Shown: piece after piece, positions 36,656 through 45,645 of the stretch
Layout: each line of letters begins with the position of its first letter
How positions within the stretch are numbered: position 1 is the stretch's first letter
Assembly: GCF_026247885.1 (NCBI RefSeq)
Contig: NZ_CP110921.1
Span: forward strand, 3,851,501-3,915,500
Direction of reading: 5' to 3'
Source: Methylococcus mesophilus
GTDB taxonomy: Bacteria > Pseudomonadota > Gammaproteobacteria > Methylococcales > Methylococcaceae
DNA length: 64,000 nt
Made by a program: the position numbers and the translations under genes
Notes under the pieces: model-generated
Told to the model about the DNA's origin: nothing
Database searches by the model: none
Seen by the model: only the letters and a program-made list of their open reading frames with translations

Positions 36656-36720
36656 GGCGATATATTAGGCAGGATTTTTCCGTTATAGACTTATATTTAT
36701 CTGGAATAAATCGGCTGGAA
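36656..36720. other. AT-rich intergenic promoter region
   Basis: The divergent space between the TauE-like gene and the TVP38 gene contains an AT-rich stretch (GATATATTAGGC, TTATAGACTTATATTTATC) unlike the surrounding GC-rich DNA. It probably holds the promoters of both genes. I cannot assign clear -35 and -10 pairs. Confidence 0.35.
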
Positions 36721-36844
36721 ACGTTCCGCAACTCCCTGCGGCAAGGCCGGAACTGTCGTGGAGTTGCTTGGTCCCTGGCAGCGAGACTATCTTTTCGGCC
36801 GGTTTTCCTGGAAACTAACCGTCAGTAAACAAGCACTTGGATAC

Positions 36845-37525
36845 ATGGACAAAGCAACACGCACATCCGTACGGCTTCGGATCGCCGGCATCACGCTGCT
36901 GATGCTGGCGGGAGCGGTCCCCCTGCTTCTTGCGGCACCGCTCGAAGTGTGGCTGGCATACCTCAGGGACGCGCGAGCCTGGTTCGACGATATCGGACTG
37001 CTGGCGCCGCTGGTATTCACTCTGGTTTCCGCGCTGCTGACGGCCCTAGGCTTTCCCCGCCTGGTCTTCTGCGTGCTCGGGGGGTTGCTATTCGGTGTCG
37101 TCTGGGGAACGCTCTGGAGCGAGTTGGGCACTGTGCTCGGCGCTTACGGCACGTTCCTGTTCGCGCGCTGGTCGGCCCGTGAACTCGTGCTGCGGCGCTA
37201 CCCGAAACTGCAAGCCCTTGCCGCCCGGGTTCAGGGCCGGAAAGGCTGGTGGTCGGTTGTTCTGATTCGGCAGATTCCGGTCGCAGGGTTGTACAACGAC
37301 ATCCTGTTGGGCATCAGTGCGATCGGCCATCGCGATTTCTGGATCGGCACCGGCCTGGGTTTCCTTCCCCAAGGCGTTGCGGCGACTCTGGTCGGCGCCG
37401 GGATGGTGCAGACGGATTTCGTCGAGGTCGGTCAATATTTTGCCGTCGCGGCAACCGCTCTTCTCGTTTTGACGCTGGCCTGGAACCGCCTCGTTGCCCA
37501 GGCCGGCAAGCAGCACGCCGCCTAA
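36845..37525 (+). CDS. TVP38/TMEM64 (VTT domain) membrane protein
   Basis: A 226-residue inner-membrane protein. The SNARE-associated/VTT domain shows [35 protein letters not shown] and the re-entrant segment [33 protein letters not shown]. Related DedA/VTT proteins act as lipid or ion transporters. The ATG at 36845 (MDKATRTS) directly precedes the first helix; the upstream frame is unlikely to be translated. Its stop overlaps the convergent hisC stop by four bases. Confidence 0.82.
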   Translation: MDKATRTSVRLRIAGITLLMLAGAVPLLLAAPLEVWLAYLRDARAWFDDIGLLAPLVFTLVSALLTALGFPRLVFCVLGGLLFGVVWGTLWSELGTVLGAYGTFLFARWSARELVLRRYPKLQALAARVQGRKGWWSVVLIRQIPVAGLYNDILLGISAIGHRDFWIGTGLGFLPQGVAATLVGAGMVQTDFVEVGQYFAVAATALLVLTLAWNRLVAQAGKQHAA

Positions 37526-38595
37526 GCCGCCGCTTTTCCCGCCACGAGTTCGCTCAATGCCTCCAGGAGAATCTGGCACTCTTCTTCCGTGCCGACGGTA
37601 ATCCGGAGGAACTGGTCGATCCTCGGCAGCTTGAAATGGCGGACGATGATGTGTCTTTCGCGCAATGCCGCCGCGAGTTTGCCGCCGTCGTATCGAGGAT
37701 GACGGGCGAACACGAAATTGGCGGCCGAGGGCAGCACCTCGAAGCCCAGATCGGCAAGTGCCTGACTGACCCATTGCCGGGTCCACATGATGGATTGCCG
37801 AGACCACTCGAAGTGGTCTCGGTCGTCGAAGGCCGCGACTCCCCCCACGATCGCCAGGCGATCGAGCGGATAGGAATTGAAGCTGCCCTTGACTCGCTCC
37901 AGGGCCTCGATCAATCCCGGATCGCCGAACGCGAAGCCGACGCGGAGCCCGGCAAGGGACCTGGATTTCGACAATGTTTGTATCACCAGGAGATTGGGGA
38001 ACCGGTTGACCAGCCCCGTTGCCGATTCGCCGCCAAAGTCGATATAAGCCTCGTCCACGATCACGACTGAGTCGGCGTTCCGGGAAAGCAGCGTTTCGAT
38101 GTCAGCGAGGGCCAGCACGCGCCCCGTCGGCGCATTGGGGTTCGGAAAAACGATGCCGCCGTTGGGCCGCAAGTAGTCCTCGATCCGGATCTCGAAGCTT
38201 TCGGTCAGCGGTACGGTCTCGTACGCGATGTCGTACAGCCCGCAATAGACGGGGTAAAAGCTGTAGGTGATATCGGGGAACAGGATGGGCCGCGGGTGTT
38301 TCAGCAAGGCCTGAAACGCGTGCGCCAGAACTTCGTCCGAGCCGTTTCCCACGAAGACTTGGTTTGTGCCGATGCCCAGGTATCGCGCGGCTGCACGTTT
38401 GAGCAGTTCGGAATTCGGATCGGGATAGAGTCTGAGAGAGGCGCCGAGTTCGCCGCGTATGGCGTCCAACACTTTGGGCGAAGGCGGATACGGATTCTCG
38501 TTGGTGTTCAGCTTGACGAGATTGCTCAGCCTGGGCTGTTCGCCGGGTACGTAGGGCTTCAGGTCCCGGACCAGCGCACTCCAAAAGGGATTCAT
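37522..38595 (-). CDS. hisC: histidinol-phosphate aminotransferase
   Basis: A 357-residue PLP enzyme of histidine synthesis. Features are [34 protein letters not shown], the substrate/PLP segment [14 protein letters not shown], and the PLP lysine in [19 protein letters not shown]. The C-terminus has [17 protein letters not shown]. It stands alone, away from other his genes, so it may be a second copy; some paralogues act on other aromatic precursors. Confidence 0.92.
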   Translation of the reverse strand: MNPFWSALVRDLKPYVPGEQPRLSNLVKLNTNENPYPPSPKVLDAIRGELGASLRLYPDPNSELLKRAAARYLGIGTNQVFVGNGSDEVLAHAFQALLKHPRPILFPDITYSFYPVYCGLYDIAYETVPLTESFEIRIEDYLRPNGGIVFPNPNAPTGRVLALADIETLLSRNADSVVIVDEAYIDFGGESATGLVNRFPNLLVIQTLSKSRSLAGLRVGFAFGDPGLIEALERVKGSFNSYPLDRLAIVGGVAAFDDRDHFEWSRQSIMWTRQWVSQALADLGFEVLPSAANFVFARHPRYDGGKLAAALRERHIIVRHFKLPRIDQFLRITVGTEEECQILLEALSELVAGKAAA

Positions 38596-38808
38596 AAACT
38601 TCTCGAAACGTAGCGGAAGCGCAAAAGATAGCCGACGGGCGTCTCGAGGTCCATGGCGGCGGGTCGGCGACTGCCGGGATGTTGCGGGTGTCCCTGCATG
38701 TCAAGATAAGATGAATTTATTCATTCGAAAAGAAACATTAATTCGACTAATGGAGCCGGAAGATTAGAATTTCAACAGGCCGATACGGAGTTTGAGAGGA
38801 TTCGCACC

Positions 38809-38940
38809 ATGTTGACACTGACTTCCGTCGAACTCGGTCTGGGGCTTTTACTCCTCGGCACCCTGATCGCATCCATTGCTTTTTGTGTCGCAAATTATTG
38901 TCAGTTGCCCGCCGGGCGAATACCGGATCGGAATGGGTGA
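38809..38940 (+). CDS. small single-helix membrane protein
   Basis: A 43-residue frame with ATG 38809, GAGAGGA upstream, and one hydrophobic helix (LGLGLLLLGTLIASIAFCVA) followed by a polar tail. A strong terminator follows 43 bases after the stop and an AT-rich promoter-like region lies upstream, so it looks like an independent transcription unit. I do not recognise the family. Confidence 0.55.
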   Translation: MLTLTSVELGLGLLLLGTLIASIAFCVANYCQLPAGRIPDRNG

Positions 38941-38982
38941 ATTCATCCGGGCGCAGCCTCCTGTTTACCTCGACATGACTTG

Positions 38983-39009
38983 AACCGGGCGAACAGCCCG
39001 GTTTTTTTT
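38983..39009 (+). terminator. intrinsic terminator after the small membrane protein gene
   Basis: The perfect 8-bp stem AACCGGGC / GCCCGGTT with loop GAACA is followed by a run of eight T. Confidence 0.92.
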
Positions 39010-39377
39010 GCTCCGGATCGACACCGAGGCAGACCGGCCGACCTGGCGTGGGCTCGGCATTCCCCTTGACAGCCCAAGTTTGGAGGCGGCCTGAGCGCCC
39101 GTTCCTGCCGTCCTCGCTTGCGATCGGGTCCGCGCCGGTCCCGGCGATCGGCATTCTTTGCGGCACGGAGCCCATCGAATCCAAGCGTGACGGCCGATGC
39201 GGCTTGACATCGGTCCGGTGGTCGTGAAAAGGTAAACACTCTAGGCTGAGATATGCGAACGTCCGTCAGGCGTGTGCAGCGGGCCATAGTCAAGAACCTC
39301 CTCGTGATCTGTAGCATAATCCCTCTCCGCGCCGGACCCCGGCCGCAAGCATTGACCACCCTTCACAATCCCCATCG
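39010..39377. other. intergenic region before gspE
   Basis: About 370 bases without a convincing gene. A TTGACA at about 39223-39228 could be a -35 box, but no good -10 follows at 16-18 bases. It is expected to contain the promoter for the type II secretion genes. Confidence 0.35.
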
Positions 39378-41135
39378 ATGACCGAGGCAGTATTGAGAAA
39401 GACGGAGGCGGAGCCGCTTATCCCCGCCGAGTTGTTGCAGGATCCGGATGGCTATGCCCGATTCGCCGACGCGCTGGTTCGCCGCGGCAAGGTTCGAGAA
39501 ATGGATCTGGCAAGGGCAAGGCGGCTCTCGGCGCAGGCGGACGACATGCGCCTCCCCGCCTTGCTGGTCAAACTCGGCGTGGTGTCGGAGCGCGACGTGG
39601 CCGAGACACTTGCCGAGGCCAGCGGTCTTCCCCTGGTCGGCCCCCCCGACTATCCCGACGTGTCGCCTCTGCCGGAAGGCGTCGCAGCCCGATTCCTCAA
39701 GGATCGCCATGCCGTCGGCGTCGCGACCAGGGAAGGCGGCTTCGTGGTGGCAGTGGAAGATCCCTTCGATGCGGAGCTGATCCATGCGCTCGGCCTGGCC
39801 TGCGGCCAGCCGGTCTACCCCGTCGTCGGCTTGGCTTCCGAGATCGACCGCGCGCTGGAGCAGCAGATCGGCTCGGGCCGTTCGGTGATGGGCCAGATCG
39901 TCGACAACCTGGGCGGCGATGAGGATGCCGACGAGGCCGATGTCGAGCACCTGAAAGACCTCGCCAGCGAAGCGCCGGTGATCCGCATGGTTAACCTGAT
40001 CATGCAACGGGCGGTGGAGTCGCGGGCCTCGGATATCCATGTCGAGCCTTTCGAGCAGCAACTCAAGGTGAGGTTCCGCATCGACGGCGTCTTGCGCGAC
40101 GTGGAGGCGCCACCGGTGCGTTCGACCGCCGCGGTGATCTCGCGCATCAAGATCATGGCCAAGCTCAACATCGCCGAGCGGCGCCTGCCGCAGGACGGCC
40201 GGATCAAGCTGCAGGTACAGGGTAAAGAGCTGGACCTTCGTGTTTCCACGGTGCCCACGATGTATGGCGAGAGCGTGGTGATCCGGCTTCTGCACAAGGA
40301 AAGCATCACCTTCGACTTCGGCACGCTGGGATTCGAAGGCGCGGTGCTCCGGCGTTTCCTCGAAATCCTCGAATTGCCCCACGGCATCATCCTGATCACA
40401 GGCCCCACCGGCAGCGGTAAGAGCACCACCCTGTATACCGCGCTACACAAGATCAACACGCCTTCGCGCAAGATAATTACCGTCGAAGACCCGGTGGAAT
40501 ACCAGCTGGAAGGCGTCAACCAGATCCAGGTCAAGCCCCAGATCGGCCTGAATTTCGCGAGTGCGCTGCGCTCCATCATGCGCCAGGACCCGGACGTGAT
40601 CATGATCGGCGAAATGCGCGATCTGGAGACGGCCCGCATCGCCGTGCAATCGGCGTTGACCGGACACATGGTGCTTTCCACCCTGCATACCAACGACGCC
40701 GCCGGCGGCGTGACCCGCTTGATGGACATGGGGCTGGAGGACTATCTCATCACCTCGACCGTGAACGGCATTCTCGGCCAGCGCCTGGTGCGGCGGCTGT
40801 GCCAGCATTGCCGCGAACCGCATCCGGCGCTGGAAGAGGTTGCCGAAGAAATGGGGCTGCGGCGGTTCCAGCGCGACGGGGAGGTGGTGTTGTACCGGCC
40901 GGTCGGCTGCGAACAGTGCGGCGGCACCGGGTTCCGGGGGCGACTCGCGATTCTGGAGTTCCTGGTCATGTCCGACGAGGTGCGGCGGCTGGTGATGAGC
41001 CATGCCCAGGCCCGGCAGATCGAGGAAGTCGCCCTGCGCGAGGGCATGCATACCATGTATGACGACGGTATCCGTAAGGCGTTGATGGGGCTTACCACGG
41101 TGGAAGAGGTCCTGCGCGTGACTTCGGACTCCTAA
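39378..41135 (+). CDS. gspE: type II secretion ATPase GspE
   Basis: The cytoplasmic hexameric motor of the type II secretion system, 585 residues, with a longer N-terminal domain than the basic GspE. The N-terminal MshEN-like region (to about 150) binds GspL; the AAA-type domain has Walker A ITGPTGSGKSTT, the Asp and His boxes (ITVEDPVEYQLEGVNQIQV, ALTGHMVLSTLHTNDA) and Walker B DVIMIGEMRD. A four-cysteine zinc site is seen in RRLCQHCREP and VGCEQCGGTGFRG. It is the first of eleven gsp genes in Xps-type order. Confidence 0.96.
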   Translation: MTEAVLRKTEAEPLIPAELLQDPDGYARFADALVRRGKVREMDLARARRLSAQADDMRLPALLVKLGVVSERDVAETLAEASGLPLVGPPDYPDVSPLPEGVAARFLKDRHAVGVATREGGFVVAVEDPFDAELIHALGLACGQPVYPVVGLASEIDRALEQQIGSGRSVMGQIVDNLGGDEDADEADVEHLKDLASEAPVIRMVNLIMQRAVESRASDIHVEPFEQQLKVRFRIDGVLRDVEAPPVRSTAAVISRIKIMAKLNIAERRLPQDGRIKLQVQGKELDLRVSTVPTMYGESVVIRLLHKESITFDFGTLGFEGAVLRRFLEILELPHGIILITGPTGSGKSTTLYTALHKINTPSRKIITVEDPVEYQLEGVNQIQVKPQIGLNFASALRSIMRQDPDVIMIGEMRDLETARIAVQSALTGHMVLSTLHTNDAAGGVTRLMDMGLEDYLITSTVNGILGQRLVRRLCQHCREPHPALEEVAEEMGLRRFQRDGEVVLYRPVGCEQCGGTGFRGRLAILEFLVMSDEVRRLVMSHAQARQIEEVALREGMHTMYDDGIRKALMGLTTVEEVLRVTSDS

Positions 41136-41194
41136 AACCTGCGATGATTTCCGAATCGCCCGCCGCTGCTTCGATGTGACCCCAAGGTAACTCC

Positions 41195-42412
41195 GTGCCG
41201 CTATATTTTTACAAGGCCGTGAACCGCGACGGCGAATCGGTGGAATCCGAGCGGGAAGCTTCCGATGAGATGAGTCTGGTGCTGGCGCTCCAGGGCGAAG
41301 GACTGATCCCGATCCGGGTGGCGCCGGCCGGCGCACGTCCGTTTGCCTGGCTCAGCCTGTCGCGGCGCCGGAACCGGATTTCGCAGAAACACATCGGCAT
41401 TTTCACCCGGGAGTTGCTGACGCTGCTGCAGGCCGGGCTGCCCTTGGACCGGGCGCTGTTCGTGCTGGAAGACCTGACCCGCGAAGACGTCGCGCTCAAC
41501 AGCATGATCGGGCGCGTCATCGAACTGGTGAAGGGCGGCTCGCAGCTCTCGGCGGCACTGGAGCGGCAGGAAGGCGTGTTCTCGCGTTTCTACCTGAACC
41601 TGATCCGCGCCGGCGAGGCGGGCGGGGCGCTGGAGGACGTGCTGGAGCGGCTGACGGATTATCTCGAGCGCACCAAGGAGCTGAGGGATACGGTTTCGAC
41701 CGCGATGATCTACCCCGCGATCCTGTTGACCATGTCCGTCGGCTCCTTGCTGCTGCTGCTCACCTTCGTGGTGCCCCAGTTCGAGGAGATGTTCGAAACC
41801 GCCGGCAAGGAGCTGCCGGTGCCGACCCAGATCGTGGTCGGCGTGGCCAACATCCTCAAGAGTTACTGGTGGGCGCTCCTGGGCGCGGTGCTGGTGCTGG
41901 TGGCGTGGGGGCGGTACGAACTCGCCGAGCCCTCGCGCCGGCTGGTGTGGGACCGGCGCTTTCTCGGCTGGCCCTTGTTCGGCGACTTGGTGCGCAAGGT
42001 CGAGGTGGCCAATTTCGCCCGGACGCTGGCAACCCTGCTCGGAAACGGCGTGCCCCTGCTCGGCGGTCTTTCCATCGTCAAGGAGACGCTCGGCAACAGG
42101 GCGGTGGCGCAACGGGTCGATACCGCCATGGACAATCTGAAGGAAGGCGGGGCCCTGTCCGGCCCTCTGACCGACGCCGGGGTTTTTCCCACGCTGGCGC
42201 TGCAGATGATCAAGCTCGGCGAGGAGTCCGGGCATCTGACCGAGATGCTGGAACGGGTCGCGGTCACTTATGACAAGGAGATCAAGATCACGGTCCAGCG
42301 CATTCTCGCACTGCTGGAGCCGGCGCTGATCGTGGGGCTCGGCATCATGATCGGCGGCATCATCGTTTCCATCCTGATGGCGATCGTCAGCGTAAACGAT
42401 CTGGCCTTCTAA
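41195..42412 (+). CDS. gspF: type II secretion inner-membrane platform protein GspF
   Basis: A 405-residue platform protein with three membrane helices and two T2SF repeats (FTRELLTLLQAGLPLDRAL and FARTLATLLGNGVPLLGGL). The start is GTG at 41195, giving MPLYFYKAVNRDGESVES, the usual N-terminus of the family. The final helix (ALIVGLGIMIGGIIVSILMAI) is typical. It lies 59 bases after gspE and 36 before gspG. Confidence 0.96.
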   Translation: MPLYFYKAVNRDGESVESEREASDEMSLVLALQGEGLIPIRVAPAGARPFAWLSLSRRRNRISQKHIGIFTRELLTLLQAGLPLDRALFVLEDLTREDVALNSMIGRVIELVKGGSQLSAALERQEGVFSRFYLNLIRAGEAGGALEDVLERLTDYLERTKELRDTVSTAMIYPAILLTMSVGSLLLLLTFVVPQFEEMFETAGKELPVPTQIVVGVANILKSYWWALLGAVLVLVAWGRYELAEPSRRLVWDRRFLGWPLFGDLVRKVEVANFARTLATLLGNGVPLLGGLSIVKETLGNRAVAQRVDTAMDNLKEGGALSGPLTDAGVFPTLALQMIKLGEESGHLTEMLERVAVTYDKEIKITVQRILALLEPALIVGLGIMIGGIIVSILMAIVSVNDLAF

Positions 42413-42448
42413 TCCCCCCAAACCCTTTTTCTTGCTTGAGGTTTTCGT

Positions 42449-42880
42449 ATGAAGCATAGGCGTTCCATCCGTAGTCGCAGTGGTTTCACCCTGATTGAAC
42501 TGCTGGTCGTATTGGCCATCATCGGTCTGCTCGCCGGGCTGGTCGGTCCCCAGGTCATGAAGCATCTGGGGGAGTCCAAGTCCAAGACCGCCCGTCTTCA
42601 GATCGAGGAGCTGGCCTCGTCGCTGGACATGTACAAACTGGATGTGGGCCGTTATCCCACCACCGACGAAGGGCTGAACGCCCTCATCGAGCAGCCCAGC
42701 ACGGCGCGGGTCTGGAATGGGCCGTATCTGCGGAAGAAGAAGGTCCCGCAGGACCCGTGGAACAACCCGTTCCATTACGTCGCGCCGGGACAGCACGGCA
42801 AGTTCGACGTGTGGTCGCTCGGCCAGGACAATGCCGAGGGCGGTGAAGGCGAGGATGCCGATATCCTCGGCTGGGAGTAA
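42449..42880 (+). CDS. gspG: type II secretion major pseudopilin GspG
   Basis: A 143-residue major pseudopilin. The prepilin peptidase site is RSG|FTLIELLV, with Gly12 before the cleavage and Glu at +5. The body has the GspG signature DVGRYPTTDEGLNALIEQP, WNGPYLRKKKVPQDPWNNPF and YVAPGQHGKFDVWSLG, whose loop binds calcium. The polar tail is acidic (GGEGEDADI). Confidence 0.96.
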   Translation: MKHRRSIRSRSGFTLIELLVVLAIIGLLAGLVGPQVMKHLGESKSKTARLQIEELASSLDMYKLDVGRYPTTDEGLNALIEQPSTARVWNGPYLRKKKVPQDPWNNPFHYVAPGQHGKFDVWSLGQDNAEGGEGEDADILGWE

Positions 42881-42881
42881 G

Positions 42882-43349
42882 GTGCATCCGGGGATGCGCG
42901 GTCGTGGCTTCACCCTGCTGGAAATGCTGCTGGTGCTGGGCATCGGCGCAATCCTCATGGCGGTCGCGGTCCCCAATGTCATGCCCGCCATCGAAGCCGC
43001 GCAGCTCAGCTCCGCCGCCCGCGACGTGGCGTCGGGGCTGAGGTTCGCCCGTGGCCAGGCCCTGAGCCGGCGCCAGGAAGTGCGGTTTACGCTCGACGTG
43101 CCGGGGCACCGCTACCGGGTCAGCACCCGCCCCAAGGTTTTCGGCCTGCCCTCCGGCGTTGGGCTGAAGCTGTTCACCGCCTCGGGAGAGGTCGAGGGCG
43201 AAGGGGTCGGCAGTATCCTTTTTTTTCCGGACGGTTCGTCGACCGGGGGACGGGTGACCCTGGAGGCCGCCGGCCGGAAGCGGCTGATCGACGTCAATTG
43301 GCTTACCGGCAGGATTTCGTCCAGTGCGGAAGAATCGGACAATTCCTGA
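42882..43349 (+). CDS. gspH: type II secretion minor pseudopilin GspH
   Basis: A minor pseudopilin of about 155 residues. The prepilin site is GRG|FTLLEMLLVLG, with Glu at +5. The C-terminal part has the GspH/FimT pattern (SSAARDVASGLRFARGQALSRRQEV, FFPDGSSTGG). The start may be GTG 42882, which has GGGAG at the right distance and is used here, or ATG 42894. The 3' end overlaps gspI by 26 bases. Confidence 0.88.
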   Translation: MHPGMRGRGFTLLEMLLVLGIGAILMAVAVPNVMPAIEAAQLSSAARDVASGLRFARGQALSRRQEVRFTLDVPGHRYRVSTRPKVFGLPSGVGLKLFTASGEVEGEGVGSILFFPDGSSTGGRVTLEAAGRKRLIDVNWLTGRISSSAEESDNS

Positions 43350-43824
43350 GTTTCGAACCCAAGCCGGCTTCTCGCTGCTGGAGATGCTGGCGGCGTTTTC
43401 CATCATGGCCATCGCTCTGGGTGTGCTGATGCGGGTTTTCGGCGGCGCGACCCGCTCGGCCCGGATCGCCGAGGAATATTCCCGTGCCGTCATCGCCGCG
43501 GAGTCGGTGCTCGACGACGTCGGCGTGGAGACTCCGCTGGTGCCGGGCGTGACCGAAGGCCGTTTCGGCGAGGAATTCCGCTGGATTCTGCGGATCGCCC
43601 CCGTGCCCATCCCTGCACTCGAGCAGCAGATGGGGCCCAACAATGCGCCTCCCACGGGATCGCCGCTGGCCGGTCTCAAACTGTTCGCCGTGGACGCCAG
43701 CGTTGTGTGGGGGGAGGGCGAGGAGCCGCGGGAAGTCACCTTGAGCACCCTGCGGCTGTTCAACGAAAATCCGACCGGCGGCCCCGGCCGCCTGCCGGGC
43801 GGTCCGTTCGGCCCCCGCATGTAG
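43324..43824 (+). CDS. gspI: type II secretion minor pseudopilin GspI
   Basis: A 166-residue minor pseudopilin with prepilin site QAG|FSLLEMLAAFSIMAIALG. The start is GTG at 43324 inside gspH. The C-terminal region has VDASVVWGEGEEPREVTLSTLRL, the conserved Trp-Gly strand of GspI. A Pro/Gly-rich tail follows. With GspJ and GspK it forms the tip of the pseudopilus. Confidence 0.9.
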   Translation: MRKNRTIPEFRTQAGFSLLEMLAAFSIMAIALGVLMRVFGGATRSARIAEEYSRAVIAAESVLDDVGVETPLVPGVTEGRFGEEFRWILRIAPVPIPALEQQMGPNNAPPTGSPLAGLKLFAVDASVVWGEGEEPREVTLSTLRLFNENPTGGPGRLPGGPFGPRM

Positions 43825-43826
43825 CC

Positions 43827-44429
43827 ATGGCGCCCCGCGGTTTTACCCTGATCGAGGTGCTGATCGCCACCAGCCTCCTGGCGGTGATGTCGCTGATTCT
43901 GACCGCGAGCCTGCGCATGGCGGCCGCCTCGTGGGAAAAGGGCGAGGTTTCGGTGGAGCGGGCCAGCCGCGCCCTGGTGGTGCAGGAGTTCCTTCGCGCC
44001 CGTCTGGCAACGGCGTTTCCGATCCGGGAAGCCGGCGAGATGAACCGCATGGTGCTGGCGTTTCGCGGCAGTCCGCAAACCCTGAGTTTCGTGTCCAGCC
44101 TGCCGGCTTACGTGCGGGGCGGTCTCCACCGGTTCAGGCTGTATCTGGCGCGGCGGGAGGAGGGCGTAGACCTGCGGGTCGCCGTCCTGCCATTGACCAA
44201 CAGTCCCCAGGACCCGGTCACACCCATCGACGACGTGCTCGTCCTGGAAGGGGTGGAGGAGTTCCATCTGTCCTACCTGGGACAGAACGAACGGACCGGC
44301 GATTTGGCCTGGGTCGAGGAATGGAACGAACCGATCATGCCGCGGATGGTCCGGCTCACGATCAAGCCGGAAGGCGAGGAGCCGTGGCCACCGCTGATGG
44401 TGGCGCCCCGCCTCGATATGGCGCGGTGA
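43827..44429 (+). CDS. gspJ: type II secretion minor pseudopilin GspJ
   Basis: A 200-residue minor pseudopilin with the prepilin site PRG|FTLIEVLIATSLLAVMSL. It starts 2 bases after the gspI stop. The middle (FLRARLATAFPIREAGEMNRMVLAFRGS) and end (VEEFHLSYLGQNERTGDLAWVEEW) fit GspJ. A 242-base gap containing a terminator separates it from gspK, the largest gap in the cluster. Confidence 0.88.
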   Translation: MAPRGFTLIEVLIATSLLAVMSLILTASLRMAAASWEKGEVSVERASRALVVQEFLRARLATAFPIREAGEMNRMVLAFRGSPQTLSFVSSLPAYVRGGLHRFRLYLARREEGVDLRVAVLPLTNSPQDPVTPIDDVLVLEGVEEFHLSYLGQNERTGDLAWVEEWNEPIMPRMVRLTIKPEGEEPWPPLMVAPRLDMAR

Positions 44430-44564
44430 ACGCGGCCGGGATACCAATCCGCTACCACGCGAACACACTCCTGATACAAAACCATGGTTAACTCTTGTCC
44501 GTGGCTGAAGGTTCCCAGCCATATGAAGGTAGCTTGTTCATGCGTCTTCATCTCTCTCCCTTGA

Positions 44565-44625
44565 CGGAGCGGCCGGCTTCCCCCCTCACGCACCCCCCTT
44601 GCTGCCGGCCGCTCCGCTTTTTTTT
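44565..44625 (+). terminator. intrinsic terminator inside the type II secretion cluster
   Basis: A perfect 13-base inverted repeat (CGGAGCGGCCGGC at 44565-44577, GCCGGCCGCTCCG at 44604-44616) with a 26-base loop is followed by C and eight T. It lies between gspJ and gspK on the coding strand. A 13-codon frame with ATG at 44523 ends immediately before the first arm. Confidence 0.8.
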
Positions 44626-44671
44626 GTCGGTTCCCGGAAAAGGGACCGGATTCTCGCCGGAGTGGGCGGTG

Positions 44672-45601
44672 ATGGCGCGGGCCTGTGGCCAGAAAGGCAT
44701 GGCACTCGTGCTGGTCCTGTGGATGCTGACGCTCATGACGATCATGGCCGGGAGTTTTTCCCTTACCTTGCACCGCGAATCGGAACTGGTAAGCGGAATC
44801 CGCGGTACGGCCCAGGCGCGCGCGCTGGCCGAAGGCGGCATCTACTACGCCATGCCCATGCTGGTCGAAAGAGACCCCGCCAAGCGCTGGAAGACCGACG
44901 GCACGCCTTATCCGGTCTCCCTGGGCACGGGCCGGCTGATGATTCGCGTCCTGGACGAAGAGGGTAAGCTGGACATGAATACGGCGTCGGACGCCGCGCT
45001 GCGGGAGTTGTTCCTGCAGGTCACGGGCGACGAGGGTCTGGCTCAGCGCCTGTCGGATGCCATCGTGGACTGGCGCGACCCCGATGACCTCAAGCGGCCC
45101 AGCGGTGCCGAGCGCAGCGAATATGAAGCGATGGGGAAAACGGGGCCGCGCAACCGCCCGTTCCAGGTTGCCGACGAACTGATGGAAGTGCTGGGATTCG
45201 CCCCGGCGGTTTATCAGCGCATCGAACCGCTGATCACGGTGTACACCGGGCGCGACGGCATCAATCCCGCCAAGGCCGGACCGGAGATGCTGCGCATCGT
45301 GTTCAAGGGCGACGAAGCAGCCGTTGCCGAATACATCGCGCAGCGTTCCGTTGCCATCGGGAACGCCCCGCCGCCGATCCCGGCCAACCGCGCCAACAGT
45401 CCGATCAAACTGACGACGGGGGGCGATACCGCTTACGGCATATCGGTCGAGGCGGTGCTTCCCGACGGCGACAGAGCGGCCGTGGAGGCGGTCTTGAAAC
45501 GTCAGCAGAACGCCCAGCATTTGCCGTTTTCCATATTAAATTGGAAAATTCCACGTTTACATGAACCTTCCGGCGGTTTTCCCCCCGTTGCCGGGTATTG
45601 A
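44672..45601 (+). CDS. gspK: type II secretion minor pseudopilin GspK
   Basis: A 309-residue pseudopilin of the tip. The prepilin site is QKG|MALVLVLWMLTLM; it lacks the Glu at +5, as is usual for GspK. The large globular part has RESELVSGIRGTAQARALAEGGIYYA, the helical SAM-like insert (LFLQVTGDEGLAQRLSDAIVDWRDPDD) and INPAKAGPEMLRI. The ATG at 44672 (MARACGQKG) is chosen to give a short leader; the upstream frame runs through the terminator and is not coding. Confidence 0.9.
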   Translation: MARACGQKGMALVLVLWMLTLMTIMAGSFSLTLHRESELVSGIRGTAQARALAEGGIYYAMPMLVERDPAKRWKTDGTPYPVSLGTGRLMIRVLDEEGKLDMNTASDAALRELFLQVTGDEGLAQRLSDAIVDWRDPDDLKRPSGAERSEYEAMGKTGPRNRPFQVADELMEVLGFAPAVYQRIEPLITVYTGRDGINPAKAGPEMLRIVFKGDEAAVAEYIAQRSVAIGNAPPPIPANRANSPIKLTTGGDTAYGISVEAVLPDGDRAAVEAVLKRQQNAQHLPFSILNWKIPRLHEPSGGFPPVAGY

Positions 45602-45645
45602 TGCGCGACCGAAGCGATGGGTAGGGATACTGAGTTTTTCAGCAC

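Noticed and set aside
44430-44671. GEMM (cyclic-di-GMP) riboswitch in the gspJ-gspK gap
   Set aside because: The conserved core and receptor segments of the class are not seen; only a hairpin and T-run are present.
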